64,000 nt of DNA from an uncultured Collinsella sp. (lineage in GTDB: Bacteria > Actinomycetota > Coriobacteriia > Coriobacteriales > Coriobacteriaceae). The notes below the pieces were generated by a model, which saw only the letters and a program-made list of their open reading frames with translations, had not been told where the DNA came from and ran no database searches. Every line of letters begins with the position of its first letter. Positions within the stretch are counted from its first letter, which is position 1. Positions 8,932 to 17,104 of this stretch are shown here, piece by piece. The stretch covers positions 27,810 through 91,809 of the forward strand of contig CAAEVV010000043.1 in NCBI GenBank assembly GCA_900759565.1, written 5' to 3'. The position numbers were made by a program, and so were the translations under genes.

Positions 8932-10236
8932 ATGGACAACCTTGCCAAACCCACAAACCGCGCGCTGTTTTTAGCTAGCGTTGCCGTGACCGGTGCGTTC
9001 GCAGGTGCCGCGGTCTGGCTGTTCTTTTTTGCGATGGAGCACGGTGTCGACTATCTATGGACCGAGATTCCGCACGCGCTGGGCGTCTCTTCGCCCGAGC
9101 TTGCCTGCGGCCCGTTTGGCTTTTTGCCGTACCCGTTTTTTGTCTGCCTGCTGGGCGGCCTGTTAATCGGTCTGTACGAAAAGATGACAGGCACCAAGAC
9201 CGATGACCTCAACCAGGTGATGGCTAAGGTTAAGCAAGACGGGCGCTATCCGTACGACAACCTGGGCAAGCTTTCGCTCGCGGCGTTGCTGCCGCTGCTG
9301 TTTGGCGGAAGCATTGGACCGGAGGCCGGCTTGACCGGCGTTATCGCGGGTCTGTGCAGCTGGGTCGGCGACCGCATGCGTCGCTTTGGCGCCGAGTTTA
9401 GGGAGCTCACGCTGCTGGGCACCCAGGCTGCCCTGACGGCGCTCTTTACCGCGCCCGTCTTTGGCTTTGTGGCACCGCTTGCCGGTAGCGCCGACGGCCA
9501 GGGCGAAGACGCCGACGATGAGCCCGCGTCCGACGAGATCACGATCAAGCTGCCCAAGGCGCAAAAGACGGTGGTCTACGGTATTGCGATTGCCGGCGGT
9601 CTGGGCACTTACCTGCTGCTTGGCCAGCTTGTGGGCGGCGGCATGGGCATGCCCAGGTTCGAGTCCGCCGAGGTGGGCAACCTGGAACTTGCCTGGCTCA
9701 TTCCGCTGGCGTTGGTCGGCACCGTATGCGGCTGGCTGTACTTTGTCTCTGAGCATGCAAGCGAGGCACTGTCCCATGCAATAGGGGAGCGTCCTGTCGT
9801 CAAGGCCATGCTAGCCGGTCTGGCGCTCGCCATCTGTGGCACGGTCCTGCCCTATACCATGTTTGCCGGCGAGACCCAGGCCGACGTGCTCATGGAAACC
9901 TATCTGACCATTCCCGCCGGCGTGCTGATCGCGACCGGTCTTGTTAAGGCCATGCTGACGCCCGCCCTCATCAACCTTGGTTGGCGCGGCGGCCACTTCT
10001 TCCCGGTTATCTTCTCGGGCGTAAGCCTGGGCTATGGCCTGGCCATCCTCACCGGCGCAGATCCGGTCTTTTGCGTCGCCGTCTGCACGGCATCGACGAT
10101 GGGTGCGGTCATGCGCCAGCCCATCATGGTCGTGGGCCTGCTGCTCATGTGCTTCCCGCTCAAAGGCATCGTCTGTATGATCATCGCCGCAGCCATTGCC
10201 GCCGGTATCCCACTGCCCAAGCCGCTGCGCAAATAG
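8932..10236 (+). CDS. ClC-family chloride/anion channel or antiporter
   Basis: 434 aa polytopic membrane protein with ten or more hydrophobic segments. GGSIGPEAGLTG near residue 123-134 matches the G-x-x-G-P-E-[AG]-G anion-selectivity signature of the ClC superfamily, including the Glu that acts as gate or proton path in transporters. A later segment with GWRGGHFFPVIFSG matches the second conserved pore loop (GxFxP type). No CBS domains follow. An acidic, Asp-rich linker around residues 185-205 (DGQGEDADDE) is unusual and probably cytoplasmic. SD GGGAGG precedes the ATG. Predicted role: Cl-/H+ exchange or anion conductance, often tied to acid resistance; channel versus antiporter cannot be settled here. 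Confidence 0.85.
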   Translation: MDNLAKPTNRALFLASVAVTGAFAGAAVWLFFFAMEHGVDYLWTEIPHALGVSSPELACGPFGFLPYPFFVCLLGGLLIGLYEKMTGTKTDDLNQVMAKVKQDGRYPYDNLGKLSLAALLPLLFGGSIGPEAGLTGVIAGLCSWVGDRMRRFGAEFRELTLLGTQAALTALFTAPVFGFVAPLAGSADGQGEDADDEPASDEITIKLPKAQKTVVYGIAIAGGLGTYLLLGQLVGGGMGMPRFESAEVGNLELAWLIPLALVGTVCGWLYFVSEHASEALSHAIGERPVVKAMLAGLALAICGTVLPYTMFAGETQADVLMETYLTIPAGVLIATGLVKAMLTPALINLGWRGGHFFPVIFSGVSLGYGLAILTGADPVFCVAVCTASTMGAVMRQPIMVVGLLLMCFPLKGIVCMIIAAAIAAGIPLPKPLRK

Positions 10237-10273
10237 CGCGGTTAATCGCGAGTCAACTCCAGAGGGGTACGAG

Positions 10274-11065
10274 ATGATCCTGTACTTTAGCGCGACGGGG
10301 AACAGCGAACATGTGGCGCGTCGCATTGCGGCGGCGACAGACGACAAGGTTGTGTCGATTGAGCGTTTTGATGTCGAAGCCCTTCGCCTTGTTGCGACGG
10401 AAGGCCCCTGCCAGCTGGGATTTGTTGCTCCGGTGTATGCCTGGGGTCTGCCGACACCGATGATCGAGTTTTTGAAGACTGCCGACCTGTCGATTGCTGC
10501 CGGTGCAAAGGGCGGCGAGCGCCCCTATACGTTCTATGTTTCGACGTACGGTTCGACGACCGGCCAATCTGCCAAGTTTGCCCGCGACCTGCTGCACGAG
10601 CGTGGGCTCGAGTTAGATGCGGCGATGAGCGTCAAGATGCCCGATACCTGGACGCCTGTTTTCGACCTGTCTGACCCTCAAAAGGTTGAGGGTATCAATA
10701 GAGCTGCCGAAGCGCAGATTGATGCCGTGATCGAGGCGGTGCGGGCACGCCGCACGGGCAACATGATGCGCCATCGCGTGCCTCTGTTTGCATCGTGCGC
10801 GTATCACGCAATTGGGCTGCCGCGCATGCAACAGACGAGCAAGTTTGCCGTCGATGCCGATCGCTGCATCGGCTGCGGCCTGTGTGCCAAGCGCTGCCCC
10901 ATGGCGGCGATTGAGATGCGCGACGGCCTTCCCGTCTGGACAAAGCCGGAGTGCGCAGCCTGCCTTCGTTGCCTGCACCGTTGTCCCAAATTTGCCATCT
11001 CGCACGGTAAGCGCACGGCATCCCACGGTCAGTACAGGCATCCCAAGCCAGGTGTGAGGATGTAG
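10274..11065 (+). CDS. EFR1-type flavodoxin-ferredoxin fusion protein
   Basis: 263 aa from the ATG at 10274, with AGAGGGG upstream. N-terminus is flavodoxin-like: YFSATGNSEH is the FMN phosphate-binding loop. The C-terminal quarter carries two 4Fe-4S motifs, CIGCGLCAKRCP and CAACLRCLHRCP. This architecture is the EFR1 family (flavodoxin plus bacterial ferredoxin), common in strict anaerobes, thought to shuttle electrons between ferredoxin-type donors and unknown acceptors. Starts 37 bases after the ClC gene, and is convergent with the DMT transporter whose stop is 15 bases away. Nothing in the context shows its partner. Confidence 0.88.
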   Translation: MILYFSATGNSEHVARRIAAATDDKVVSIERFDVEALRLVATEGPCQLGFVAPVYAWGLPTPMIEFLKTADLSIAAGAKGGERPYTFYVSTYGSTTGQSAKFARDLLHERGLELDAAMSVKMPDTWTPVFDLSDPQKVEGINRAAEAQIDAVIEAVRARRTGNMMRHRVPLFASCAYHAIGLPRMQQTSKFAVDADRCIGCGLCAKRCPMAAIEMRDGLPVWTKPECAACLRCLHRCPKFAISHGKRTASHGQYRHPKPGVRM

Positions 11066-11080
11066 CGGCTGCTGGCCGCG

Positions 11081-11956
11081 CTACTTCCAAACCGCGAGCG
11101 CCGCAGTGCCCAGTACGATGAGGGCGAGACCGATGACGCTGCGCCGCGAGACCTTTTCGTTGAATGCCAAGCGCGCAAATAGTACCGATACGACAATCGA
11201 TAGTTTGTCGATCTGCACCACGACGCTCACCTGGCCTGTGGCGATGGCGTAGTAGCATAGCAGCCACGATGCGCCAGTCGCAATGCCCGATGCCGCGAGA
11301 AATACGAGTTCGTAGCGGTCTACGCGCACGGCTTGGCCCATCTTGCCTTTAGCTGCCACGATTGCCCATGCCATAACCAGTACCACACAGGTACGGATTG
11401 CCGTGGCCAGGTTGGATTCGACGCCTTCGATGCCAGCCTTGGCAAGGATGGACGTGAGCGCCGCGAACACGGCGGCGCCGAGGGCGTAAGCGAGCCAGGT
11501 CCGGTCTTGCTGCTGCTCGGGTCCGGCAGGCTGCTTCTTCTCGATCATTAAAAACGTGCCGAGGGTGATGACAGCGGTTCCCACGAGCTTAACCGCAAGG
11601 TTGCTCGTCTCGCCAAAAAGTACGATGGCGATCAGTGCGGCGAGTACGGTGCTCATCTTGTCGACCGGTACGACCTTATTGACGTCTCCGATGCCCAACG
11701 CCTTAAAGTAACAGATCCACGAAGCACCGGTAGCGAGTCCCGAGAGGACGAGAAAGAGCCAGGATCTGGGTTCGATGCTGCCGATGGTTCCAATGGATCC
11801 AGAAATGCCCGCCATTGCCCAGGCGAAAACGAGCACCACGCAGGTGCGAATGGCCGTCGCGACATCGGAGTCGGTCTGCTTGATGCCGCATTTGGCCAGG
11901 ATAGATGTGATGCCGGCAAAGAAAGCCGACACAAATGCTGCTGCGACCCACGACAC
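11081..11956 (-). CDS. EamA/DMT-superfamily transporter
   Basis: 291 aa with ten predicted TM helices in two repeated EamA halves; both halves contain a near-identical segment (AKCGI then TAIRTCVVLVFAWA, and AKAGI then TAIRTCVVLVMAWA), a clear internal duplication. The family exports or imports small metabolites such as amino acids, nucleosides or drugs; substrate not predictable. Upstream on its own strand there are 450 bases without a gene that contain a large inverted repeat (12093-12279), so its promoter must lie within or near that element. Third EamA-type protein in the window, but without an adjacent LysR. Confidence 0.85.
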   Translation of the reverse strand: MSWVAAAFVSAFFAGITSILAKCGIKQTDSDVATAIRTCVVLVFAWAMAGISGSIGTIGSIEPRSWLFLVLSGLATGASWICYFKALGIGDVNKVVPVDKMSTVLAALIAIVLFGETSNLAVKLVGTAVITLGTFLMIEKKQPAGPEQQQDRTWLAYALGAAVFAALTSILAKAGIEGVESNLATAIRTCVVLVMAWAIVAAKGKMGQAVRVDRYELVFLAASGIATGASWLLCYYAIATGQVSVVVQIDKLSIVVSVLFARLAFNEKVSRRSVIGLALIVLGTAALAVWK

Positions 11957-12092
11957 GGGTGAAATGCCTCCCCAAAAAACGACCGCGCCAGATTTACGGC
12001 GCTCGTCCGATGATACCGTCCCGCCATGAAGCTTTGATATCGCTGTGGTGAGACAGGGGCCATAGTTCGAGAGGGCATTTGGTTAAGGCTCG

Positions 12093-12279
12093 AATCGAAG
12101 GTGAATGGTTTTCCGCGAAGTGAACGAGTAAATCTGGACCCCTGGAACATGTACACTTTTTTCGAACAAAACTGCAGGATTCTTAGACAAAAACCGCAGG
12201 AATTGAGTCCTTAAAAATGTCGATGCTACAGGGCACTGTTTTTACTCGTTCACTTCTCGGAAAAGTATTCACCTTCGAT
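12093..12279. repeat. Large imperfect inverted repeat, arms about 67 bp
   Basis: The left arm (about 12093-12160) and right arm (about 12213-12279) are inverted copies; the outer 40 bases differ at only a few positions, sharing ATCGAAGGTGAAT and GAAGTGAACGAGTAAA. The roughly 50-base centre has a tandem direct repeat of about 20 bases (AAAACTGCAGGA / AAAAACCGCAGGA). The gap 11957-12406 contains this element and no supported gene. It looks like a non-autonomous mobile or cruciform element; no transposase or target duplication is seen. Confidence 0.75.
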
Positions 12280-12406
12280 ATGCTGACGGTGTCTTTTTGG
12301 TTGCCAAGAACTAGACGGCCTGCTGTGAGGGGCGGTGGTGACGCTATGCCGCCTTGTTTCATTGAAAAAATTAGCGGGGTACCACCTAAGCTTTTTTAGC
12401 TGTCGA

Positions 12407-13105
12407 TTACAGATCGCGTACTCGATAAACCTTGGTGCTGACAGCGCAGCTGATTGCACATAGTGCGAGCGCCAGTACTGCAATTCCTGCACACAGACAG
12501 CCAAGGACGGCGGGATCGGGATTCGCTCCGGCAATCGACATGAGCCAGTTGCTGATGGGGTTGGAGGAGCTCAGCGTGGCCATGGTGCCGCAACCAAGCA
12601 GGGCAAACAGGCCAACGGATAGGCGCAGCGCCTCCATGTGTCCAAATCGAAAGAACAGCGGCTGCGCCAAAAACACCATCATGAGGGAGATGAGCATCGA
12701 TGCTGCCGAGGCTATTACAATCTCAAAGACGATCTGTCCCGTCAACGGGATACCCGCGCTGTTGAAGAGCGGGAAGGAGACGATGCTCAGAAGCGCGGCG
12801 GCGCACGCCATGACAGCCGAGAAGACAATGATGCTCAGGTAGCGTGCGCAGATGATGTCTTTGCGCGAGAAGGGCAGCGTTGCCCGATAACGCTCCCAAC
12901 CGTTTTGATTGTCGAAACCGGCCAGTGAGTTCATGAATATGATGGGCGACATGGCACTGACGGCGCAGGCGCCGGCGCTCATACCGGAATCGCCATCCGA
13001 CGCGTTGGCGAGCGTCAGCACGACGAACATGAACAGGCCGACACCCGCGATGCTTGGGACAAGTGAGCGAACAATGGCGAGCTCGGACATAAAGGCGCGT
13101 TTCAT
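12407..13105 (-). CDS. ABC-2 type transporter permease
   Basis: 232 aa with about six hydrophobic segments and no signal peptide. It overlaps the end of the ATP-binding gene by four bases (ATGA type), so the two are translationally coupled. An N-terminal cytoplasmic start (MKRAFMSELAIVRSLVP) before the first helix fits small ABC-2 permeases. Together with the ATPase and the GntR regulator it forms a three-gene operon of the YtrA/YtrB kind, known in Firmicutes and Actinobacteria to respond to cell-envelope-active compounds. The transported substrate is unknown. Confidence 0.8.
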   Translation of the reverse strand: MKRAFMSELAIVRSLVPSIAGVGLFMFVVLTLANASDGDSGMSAGACAVSAMSPIIFMNSLAGFDNQNGWERYRATLPFSRKDIICARYLSIIVFSAVMACAAALLSIVSFPLFNSAGIPLTGQIVFEIVIASAASMLISLMMVFLAQPLFFRFGHMEALRLSVGLFALLGCGTMATLSSSNPISNWLMSIAGANPDPAVLGCLCAGIAVLALALCAISCAVSTKVYRVRDL

Positions 13106-13983
13106 TTCGAAGCCCCTTTCAGCATGAGGCGCAGATAGTCATCAATGGTTGCCCGATCGCAGGGAATCTCGGGAAAGGCCTCGAGCGTTTCGCGACGGTT
13201 GGGCACGAGCACGTCCACGCTATAGGCGTGGTGGGCGGCACGGGCGCCTTCGACGCAAGCCATAAGCTCGGCGGCCTGTGCTTGGGTGCAGTGGGCGATG
13301 CCGGCTCGGTCGGTAATGTCCTCGCGCGGCAGGTCAAACACAATCGAGCCGTTATCGATGCAGATGACGCGGTCGGCAGTGCGATCGAGGTCGGACGTAA
13401 TGTGGCTCGAGAGCAGCACGCTGCGCTGGCCGTCGGAAACGAAGGCGAGCAGCTCGTCGAGCAGCTCTTCGCGCGCCATGGGATCGAGGCCCGCGGTGGC
13501 TTCGTCCAAAACGAGCAGCTTAGCATTGTGGCTGAGCGCGCAGGCAAGCTGCAGCTTCATGCCCATGCCGCGGGAGAGGTCTTTGACCTTTGTCTTGGGA
13601 TCGAAGCCAAATCGGTTGATGAATCCGGCGAACGTTTCGCGGTCCCACGTGGGGTACGCCGGGCCTACGAGCGACTCGATCTGGCCCACCTTGAGCGTGG
13701 AGGGGAAGGGGCACGTGTCCAGGACAAGACCGACGCGGGAGCGTAGATGGCGTTGCGACTCATCGGGCGCGTCGGCGCCGCAGCGCTGCCCAAACAGGTA
13801 CACTTCGCCTGCATCGAGCTTTATAAGCCCGAGAGCAGCTCGAATCGTCGTTGTTTTGCCAGCACCGTTGGCACCAACAAAGCCGACGATCTGGCCAGAC
13901 TCCACGGCAAGCGTGACGTCGCGCAGCGAAAAGCGGTCGCTTACAGTGCGTGAGATGCCTTTGAGTTCAAGCAAGTTTTGCAT
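13102..13983 (-). CDS. ABC transporter ATP-binding protein
   Basis: 293 aa from the ATG at 13983, which follows AAAGG; longer in-frame extensions overlap the GntR gene in another frame and are rejected. Walker A GANGAGKTT, signature motif DLSRGMGMKLQLA (the usual LSGGQ is here LSRGM), Walker B KLLVLDEATAGLDP, and the switch His in LLSSHI. The LSRGM form is common in ABC-2 export ATPases. C-terminal 70 residues beyond the ATPase core are typical of the YtrB subfamily. Middle gene of the GntR-ATPase-permease operon. Confidence 0.9.
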   Translation of the reverse strand: MQNLLELKGISRTVSDRFSLRDVTLAVESGQIVGFVGANGAGKTTTIRAALGLIKLDAGEVYLFGQRCGADAPDESQRHLRSRVGLVLDTCPFPSTLKVGQIESLVGPAYPTWDRETFAGFINRFGFDPKTKVKDLSRGMGMKLQLACALSHNAKLLVLDEATAGLDPMAREELLDELLAFVSDGQRSVLLSSHITSDLDRTADRVICIDNGSIVFDLPREDITDRAGIAHCTQAQAAELMACVEGARAAHHAYSVDVLVPNRRETLEAFPEIPCDRATIDDYLRLMLKGASK

Positions 13984-14006
13984 GGTATAGCCTTTCTTGC
14001 AGATGG

Positions 14007-14387
14007 CTACTGCATGGTTTCGGGGGCTACCAGGTCGAGCATTTCGTGCAGCTTGTCGCGCGTGACGCCCAAGGCTTCGGCTTGGCTTGCCGCTTTCGCA
14101 AGCAGCTCTTCGATATGGCAGAGCTGGTTTTCGCGCAAGAGTTCTTGGTTGCCCTCGGCGACAAAGCAGCCCTTGCCCTGCACGGTGCAGATAAACCCGA
14201 GCTGCTCCAGGTCGGCGTAGGCGCGCTTGGTGGTGATGACGCTCACGCCAAGATCGCTCGCGAGTGCACGGATGCTGGGGAGTTTGGCTCCCGCAGTGAG
14301 TGCGCCCGAAAGGATCTGAGCTTTGACCTGCGAGGCTATTTGCTCGTAGATGGGCTTGTCGCTCGAATTGGATAGGATGATGTCCAC
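14007..14387 (-). CDS. GntR-family regulator, YtrA subfamily
   Basis: 126 aa: a winged helix-turn-helix at residues about 8-75 (AGAKLPSIRALASDLGVS, then a wing with VQGKGCFV) and a short helical C-terminus of about 45 residues for dimerisation, without a ligand-binding FCD or UTRA domain. That is the YtrA layout. First gene of the operon with the ABC ATPase and permease (23-base gap), which it probably represses together with itself. Between it and the divergent prfC gene, 14388-14602 holds the promoters of both; near-palindromic TATATA stretches around 14417-14452 (GTGTATATAACC, TATATACACTATGTAC) are the best operator candidates. Confidence 0.85.
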   Translation of the reverse strand: MDIILSNSSDKPIYEQIASQVKAQILSGALTAGAKLPSIRALASDLGVSVITTKRAYADLEQLGFICTVQGKGCFVAEGNQELLRENQLCHIEELLAKAASQAEALGVTRDKLHEMLDLVAPETMQ

Positions 14388-14414
14388 AGCGGCTCCTTAG
14401 CTGTTGGGCTACAC

Positions 14415-14457
14415 GTGTATATAACCGGTAAGCACAGTATATATACACTATGTACAG
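14415..14457. promoter_or_regulatory. Candidate GntR operator region upstream of the ABC operon
   Basis: The stretch contains CGTGTATATAACCGG and AGTATATATACACTATGTAC, TATA-rich inverted half-sites typical of YtrA-type operators, directly in front of the GntR gene. Binding is inferred from position and symmetry only. Confidence 0.45.
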
Positions 14458-14602
14458 TTCTGCAAGAGGCAAATACCGATTGGCCCGGCTACCCAGGCCT
14501 CAACTGATGAATTTGTCCTGATAGGTGCCCTATGGCGGGATTTCGCGGCTACAATAGTGCGGTTACAACGACGTAATGCACTCAATGCAAGAAAGGATCC
14601 GC

Positions 14603-16216
14603 ATGGCAAGCCTGTCGGATGAAATCTCGTCGCGTCGCACATTCGCGATTATCAGCCACCCGGACGCCGGTAAGACTACGCTTACCGAGAAGCTGCTGCT
14701 CTATACCGGCAGCATTCAGACCGCCGGCTCGGTCAAGGGCAAGAGCTCGGCCAAGCATGCCGTCTCGGACTGGATGGACATCGAGAAGGAGCGCGGTATT
14801 TCCGTTACCTCCTCGGTGCTGCAGTTCACCTACAACGGCGCCTGCGTCAACATCCTCGATACCCCCGGCCACCAGGACTTCTCGGAGGATACCTACCGTA
14901 CCCTTATGGCCGCCGACGCCGCGGTCATGGTCATCGACGGCGCCAAGGGCGTCGAGGCCCAGACCAAAAAGCTCTTTAAGGTCTGCACGCTGCGCCACAT
15001 TCCCATCTTCACCTTTGTGAACAAGCTCGACCACGAGGCTCGCGATCCGTTTGAGCTCATGGAAGAGATCGAGAACGTCCTGGGTATCAATACGTATCCC
15101 ATGAACTGGCCGATCGGCAGCGGTCGCAACTTCCGCGGCGTGTTCGATCGTCAGACCCGTCGCGTTATCGCCTTTGAGGGCGATGGTCACGCCAACGCCA
15201 CCAAGAAGGTCGCCGAGGTCGAGGCCGAACTGGGCGACCCCGCCATGGACGAGCTTATCGGCGAGGAGAACCATAAGAACCTGATGGACGACATCGAGCT
15301 GCTCGATGGCGCCGGCGACGAGCTCGACTTGGATGCCGTGGCCTGCGGCAAGCTGAGCCCGGCGTTCTTTGGCTCGGCGCTCACCAACTTTGGCGTGGAG
15401 CCCTTCCTCAAGGAGTTCCTGCGTCTGGCCCCGACGCCGCGCGCCTATACCGATACGCTCACCAGCGAGCCGGTCGATCCCTGCCGCGACGACTTTAGCG
15501 GCTTTGTGTTTAAGATCCAGGCCAATATGGACAAGAACCACCGCGACCGCATCGCCTTTGTGCGTATTTGCTCGGGCAAGTTCGAGCGCGGCATGGACGC
15601 CTTCCACGTGCAGGGCAACCGCAAGCTCAAGCTTGCCACGGGCACGTCGATGATGGCCGATGACCGTGCCATCGTGGACGAGGCGTACGCGGGCGATATC
15701 GTGGGCCTGTTCGATCCGGGTATCTTTAGCATCGGCGACACCGTGTGCTCCGGCAAGCGCCACGTGCAGTATCCGCAGATCCCGACGTTTGCCCCCGAGA
15801 TGTTCGCTCGCATTACGCAGGTCGACACGCTCAAGCGCAAACAGTTCGTCAAGGGCATGGAGGAGCTTGCCCAGGAGGGTGCCATCCAGATCTTCCGCGA
15901 GCTGGGTGCCGGCATGGAGAGCGTCATCGTGGGCGTGGTCGGCGTGCTGCAGTTTGAGGTGCTCGAGCGCCGCCTCAAGGCCGAGTACCGTGTCGAGGTT
16001 CGTCGCCAGCCGCTGCCCTATACGGACATCCGCTGGATCCAGAACGACCCCGACACTATCGATATCCCGGGCCTTTCGCTCACGCGCGACACGCTGCGCG
16101 TCGAGGACATGCGCGGCGGCAAGCTGCTGCTGTTCACGAGCCCGTGGAACGTGGACTGGGCTACCGACCACAACCCCGACCTTATCCTGTCGGAGTTTGG
16201 CAACGTAGCGTTTTAA
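14603..16216 (+). CDS. prfC: Peptide chain release factor 3
   Basis: 537 aa from ATG 14603, after AAAGGATC; upstream in-frame ATGs lack a site. A class II translational GTPase: G1 SHPDAGKTT, G2 region with RGISV, G3 DTPGHQDF, G4 FVNKLD. Domain order GTPase, beta-barrel domain II and RF3-specific domain III; the ISHPDAGKTTLTEK start and the C-terminal DLILSEFGN are typical of RF3 rather than EF-G. It recycles RF1/RF2 from the ribosome after peptide release. Stands alone with its own upstream region; a GC-rich hairpin follows the stop. Confidence 0.95.
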   Translation: MASLSDEISSRRTFAIISHPDAGKTTLTEKLLLYTGSIQTAGSVKGKSSAKHAVSDWMDIEKERGISVTSSVLQFTYNGACVNILDTPGHQDFSEDTYRTLMAADAAVMVIDGAKGVEAQTKKLFKVCTLRHIPIFTFVNKLDHEARDPFELMEEIENVLGINTYPMNWPIGSGRNFRGVFDRQTRRVIAFEGDGHANATKKVAEVEAELGDPAMDELIGEENHKNLMDDIELLDGAGDELDLDAVACGKLSPAFFGSALTNFGVEPFLKEFLRLAPTPRAYTDTLTSEPVDPCRDDFSGFVFKIQANMDKNHRDRIAFVRICSGKFERGMDAFHVQGNRKLKLATGTSMMADDRAIVDEAYAGDIVGLFDPGIFSIGDTVCSGKRHVQYPQIPTFAPEMFARITQVDTLKRKQFVKGMEELAQEGAIQIFRELGAGMESVIVGVVGVLQFEVLERRLKAEYRVEVRRQPLPYTDIRWIQNDPDTIDIPGLSLTRDTLRVEDMRGGKLLLFTSPWNVDWATDHNPDLILSEFGNVAF

Positions 16217-16222
16217 CGCATC

Positions 16223-16256
16223 GGCGCGGTGGCCCTGCGGGGCTGCCGCGCCGTTT
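16223..16256 (+). terminator. Terminator-like hairpin after prfC
   Basis: GGCGCGG (16223-16229) pairs with CCGCGCC (16246-16252), with further pairing inside the loop, followed by GTTTGCTT. Moderate T-content only. Confidence 0.6.
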
Positions 16257-16316
16257 GCTTGCCTGATGCCGTGTGAGCGGCTATCATACCCACCGTCGTC
16301 TTAAGACCGAGGCGTC

Positions 16317-16366
16317 CGAGCAGTTCGGGTCCGATATCCTGCTCGTTAAACCTAAAACCAAAGGAG
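16317..16366 (+). promoter_or_regulatory. Possible preQ1-type riboswitch in the leader of a queuosine-precursor-type transporter
   Basis: A 7-bp stem CGAGCAG (16317-16323) / CTGCTCG (16339-16345) has a 15-base loop containing GGGT, followed by an A-rich tail with ACCTAAAACC that ends at the AAGGAG ribosome-binding site (16361-16366). Loop GGT can pair with tail ACC to make an H-type pseudoknot next to the Shine-Dalgarno sequence, as in small preQ1 switches. It does not match a consensus I can recite in full, so this is a structural guess. Confidence 0.4.
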
Positions 16367-16372
16367 TACATA

Positions 16373-17095
16373 ATGATCAAGAAGGTCATGGAGGACTACA
16401 AGGTCCTGTTGCGGAGCATTCCCGCGGCAACGGTTTCGCTGTTTTTCGTGAGCGTCATCATGATGAACCTGCTGGCCAACAAAGAGCTCATCAGCCTGCC
16501 GTATCTGGCGCTCGACTGTGGCTTTGTGGTGAGCTGGGTTTCGTTTTTGTGCCAGGACATGATCTGCAAGCGCTTTGGCGCCAAGGCATCCATCAAAATC
16601 TCTATCCTCGCGCTGCTGGTCAACCTGGCCGTGAGTCTGTGCTTTTGGGCATGCTCGCTCACGCCCGGCATGTGGGGCGCCTACTACGACACGGGCATGA
16701 TCGAGGTCAACACTGCCCTTAACGCCACCATCGGCGGCACCTGGTACGTGGTGCTGGGCTCTTCGCTGGCAATGCTCGTTTCTGCCGTGGTTAACTCCAC
16801 GCTCAACCAGTCGCTCGGCCGCATGCTCAAAAAGAATAACTTTGCGAGCTTCGCCTTCCGCTCCTATGTGTCTACGGGTGTTGGCCAGTTTGTCGACAAC
16901 CTGGTCTTTGCCATTGTGGTGAGCCACACCTTCTTTGGTTGGACCTGGGTGCAGGTCCTTATGTGCTCGCTGACCGGCGCTGTTGCCGAGTTGCTGTGCG
17001 AGGTTTTCCTGAGCCCCGTGGGCTACAAGGTCGTGCGCGGCTGGGAGCGCGAGAATGTGGGCTCCGAGTACCTCGAGCGCCACGCAACCGCCTAA
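16373..17095 (+). CDS. VUT-family (YhhQ-like) queuosine precursor transporter
   Basis: 240 aa with six or so TM helices. Sequence features of the Vut_1/COG1738 family: FVVSWVSFLCQDMICKRFG near residue 45-63 and the C-terminal Q(F)VDNLVFAIVV and TGAVAELLCEV segments. Characterised members import preQ0/preQ1 or related 7-deazaguanines for tRNA queuosine. SD AAGGAG. The leader may carry a preQ1-like element (see 16317-16366). An SDR gene follows by nine bases and probably shares the transcript. Confidence 0.85.
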   Translation: MIKKVMEDYKVLLRSIPAATVSLFFVSVIMMNLLANKELISLPYLALDCGFVVSWVSFLCQDMICKRFGAKASIKISILALLVNLAVSLCFWACSLTPGMWGAYYDTGMIEVNTALNATIGGTWYVVLGSSLAMLVSAVVNSTLNQSLGRMLKKNNFASFAFRSYVSTGVGQFVDNLVFAIVVSHTFFGWTWVQVLMCSLTGAVAELLCEVFLSPVGYKVVRGWERENVGSEYLERHATA

Positions 17096-17104
17096 GGAGC
17101 AAGT

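Noticed and set aside
12374..12387. AGGTGGTACCCCGC on the minus strand looks like a T-box antiterminator core
   Set aside because: The required upstream stem I would fall inside the ABC permease coding sequence, and the start of the EamA gene is more than 400 bases away. The match is short and includes the self-complementary GGTACC.
11653..12399. Conserved peptide QG-x2-FTRSL-x-GK-x-FTFD in two short opposed frames
   Set aside because: It follows from the DNA inverted repeat; most base differences alter residues and the frames have no good starts, so it is not a coding signal.
14582..16171. Long open frame opposite prfC
   Set aside because: It is a shadow frame caused by GC-rich codon use; prfC has all GTPase motifs on the plus strand and the antisense protein has no recognisable domain.
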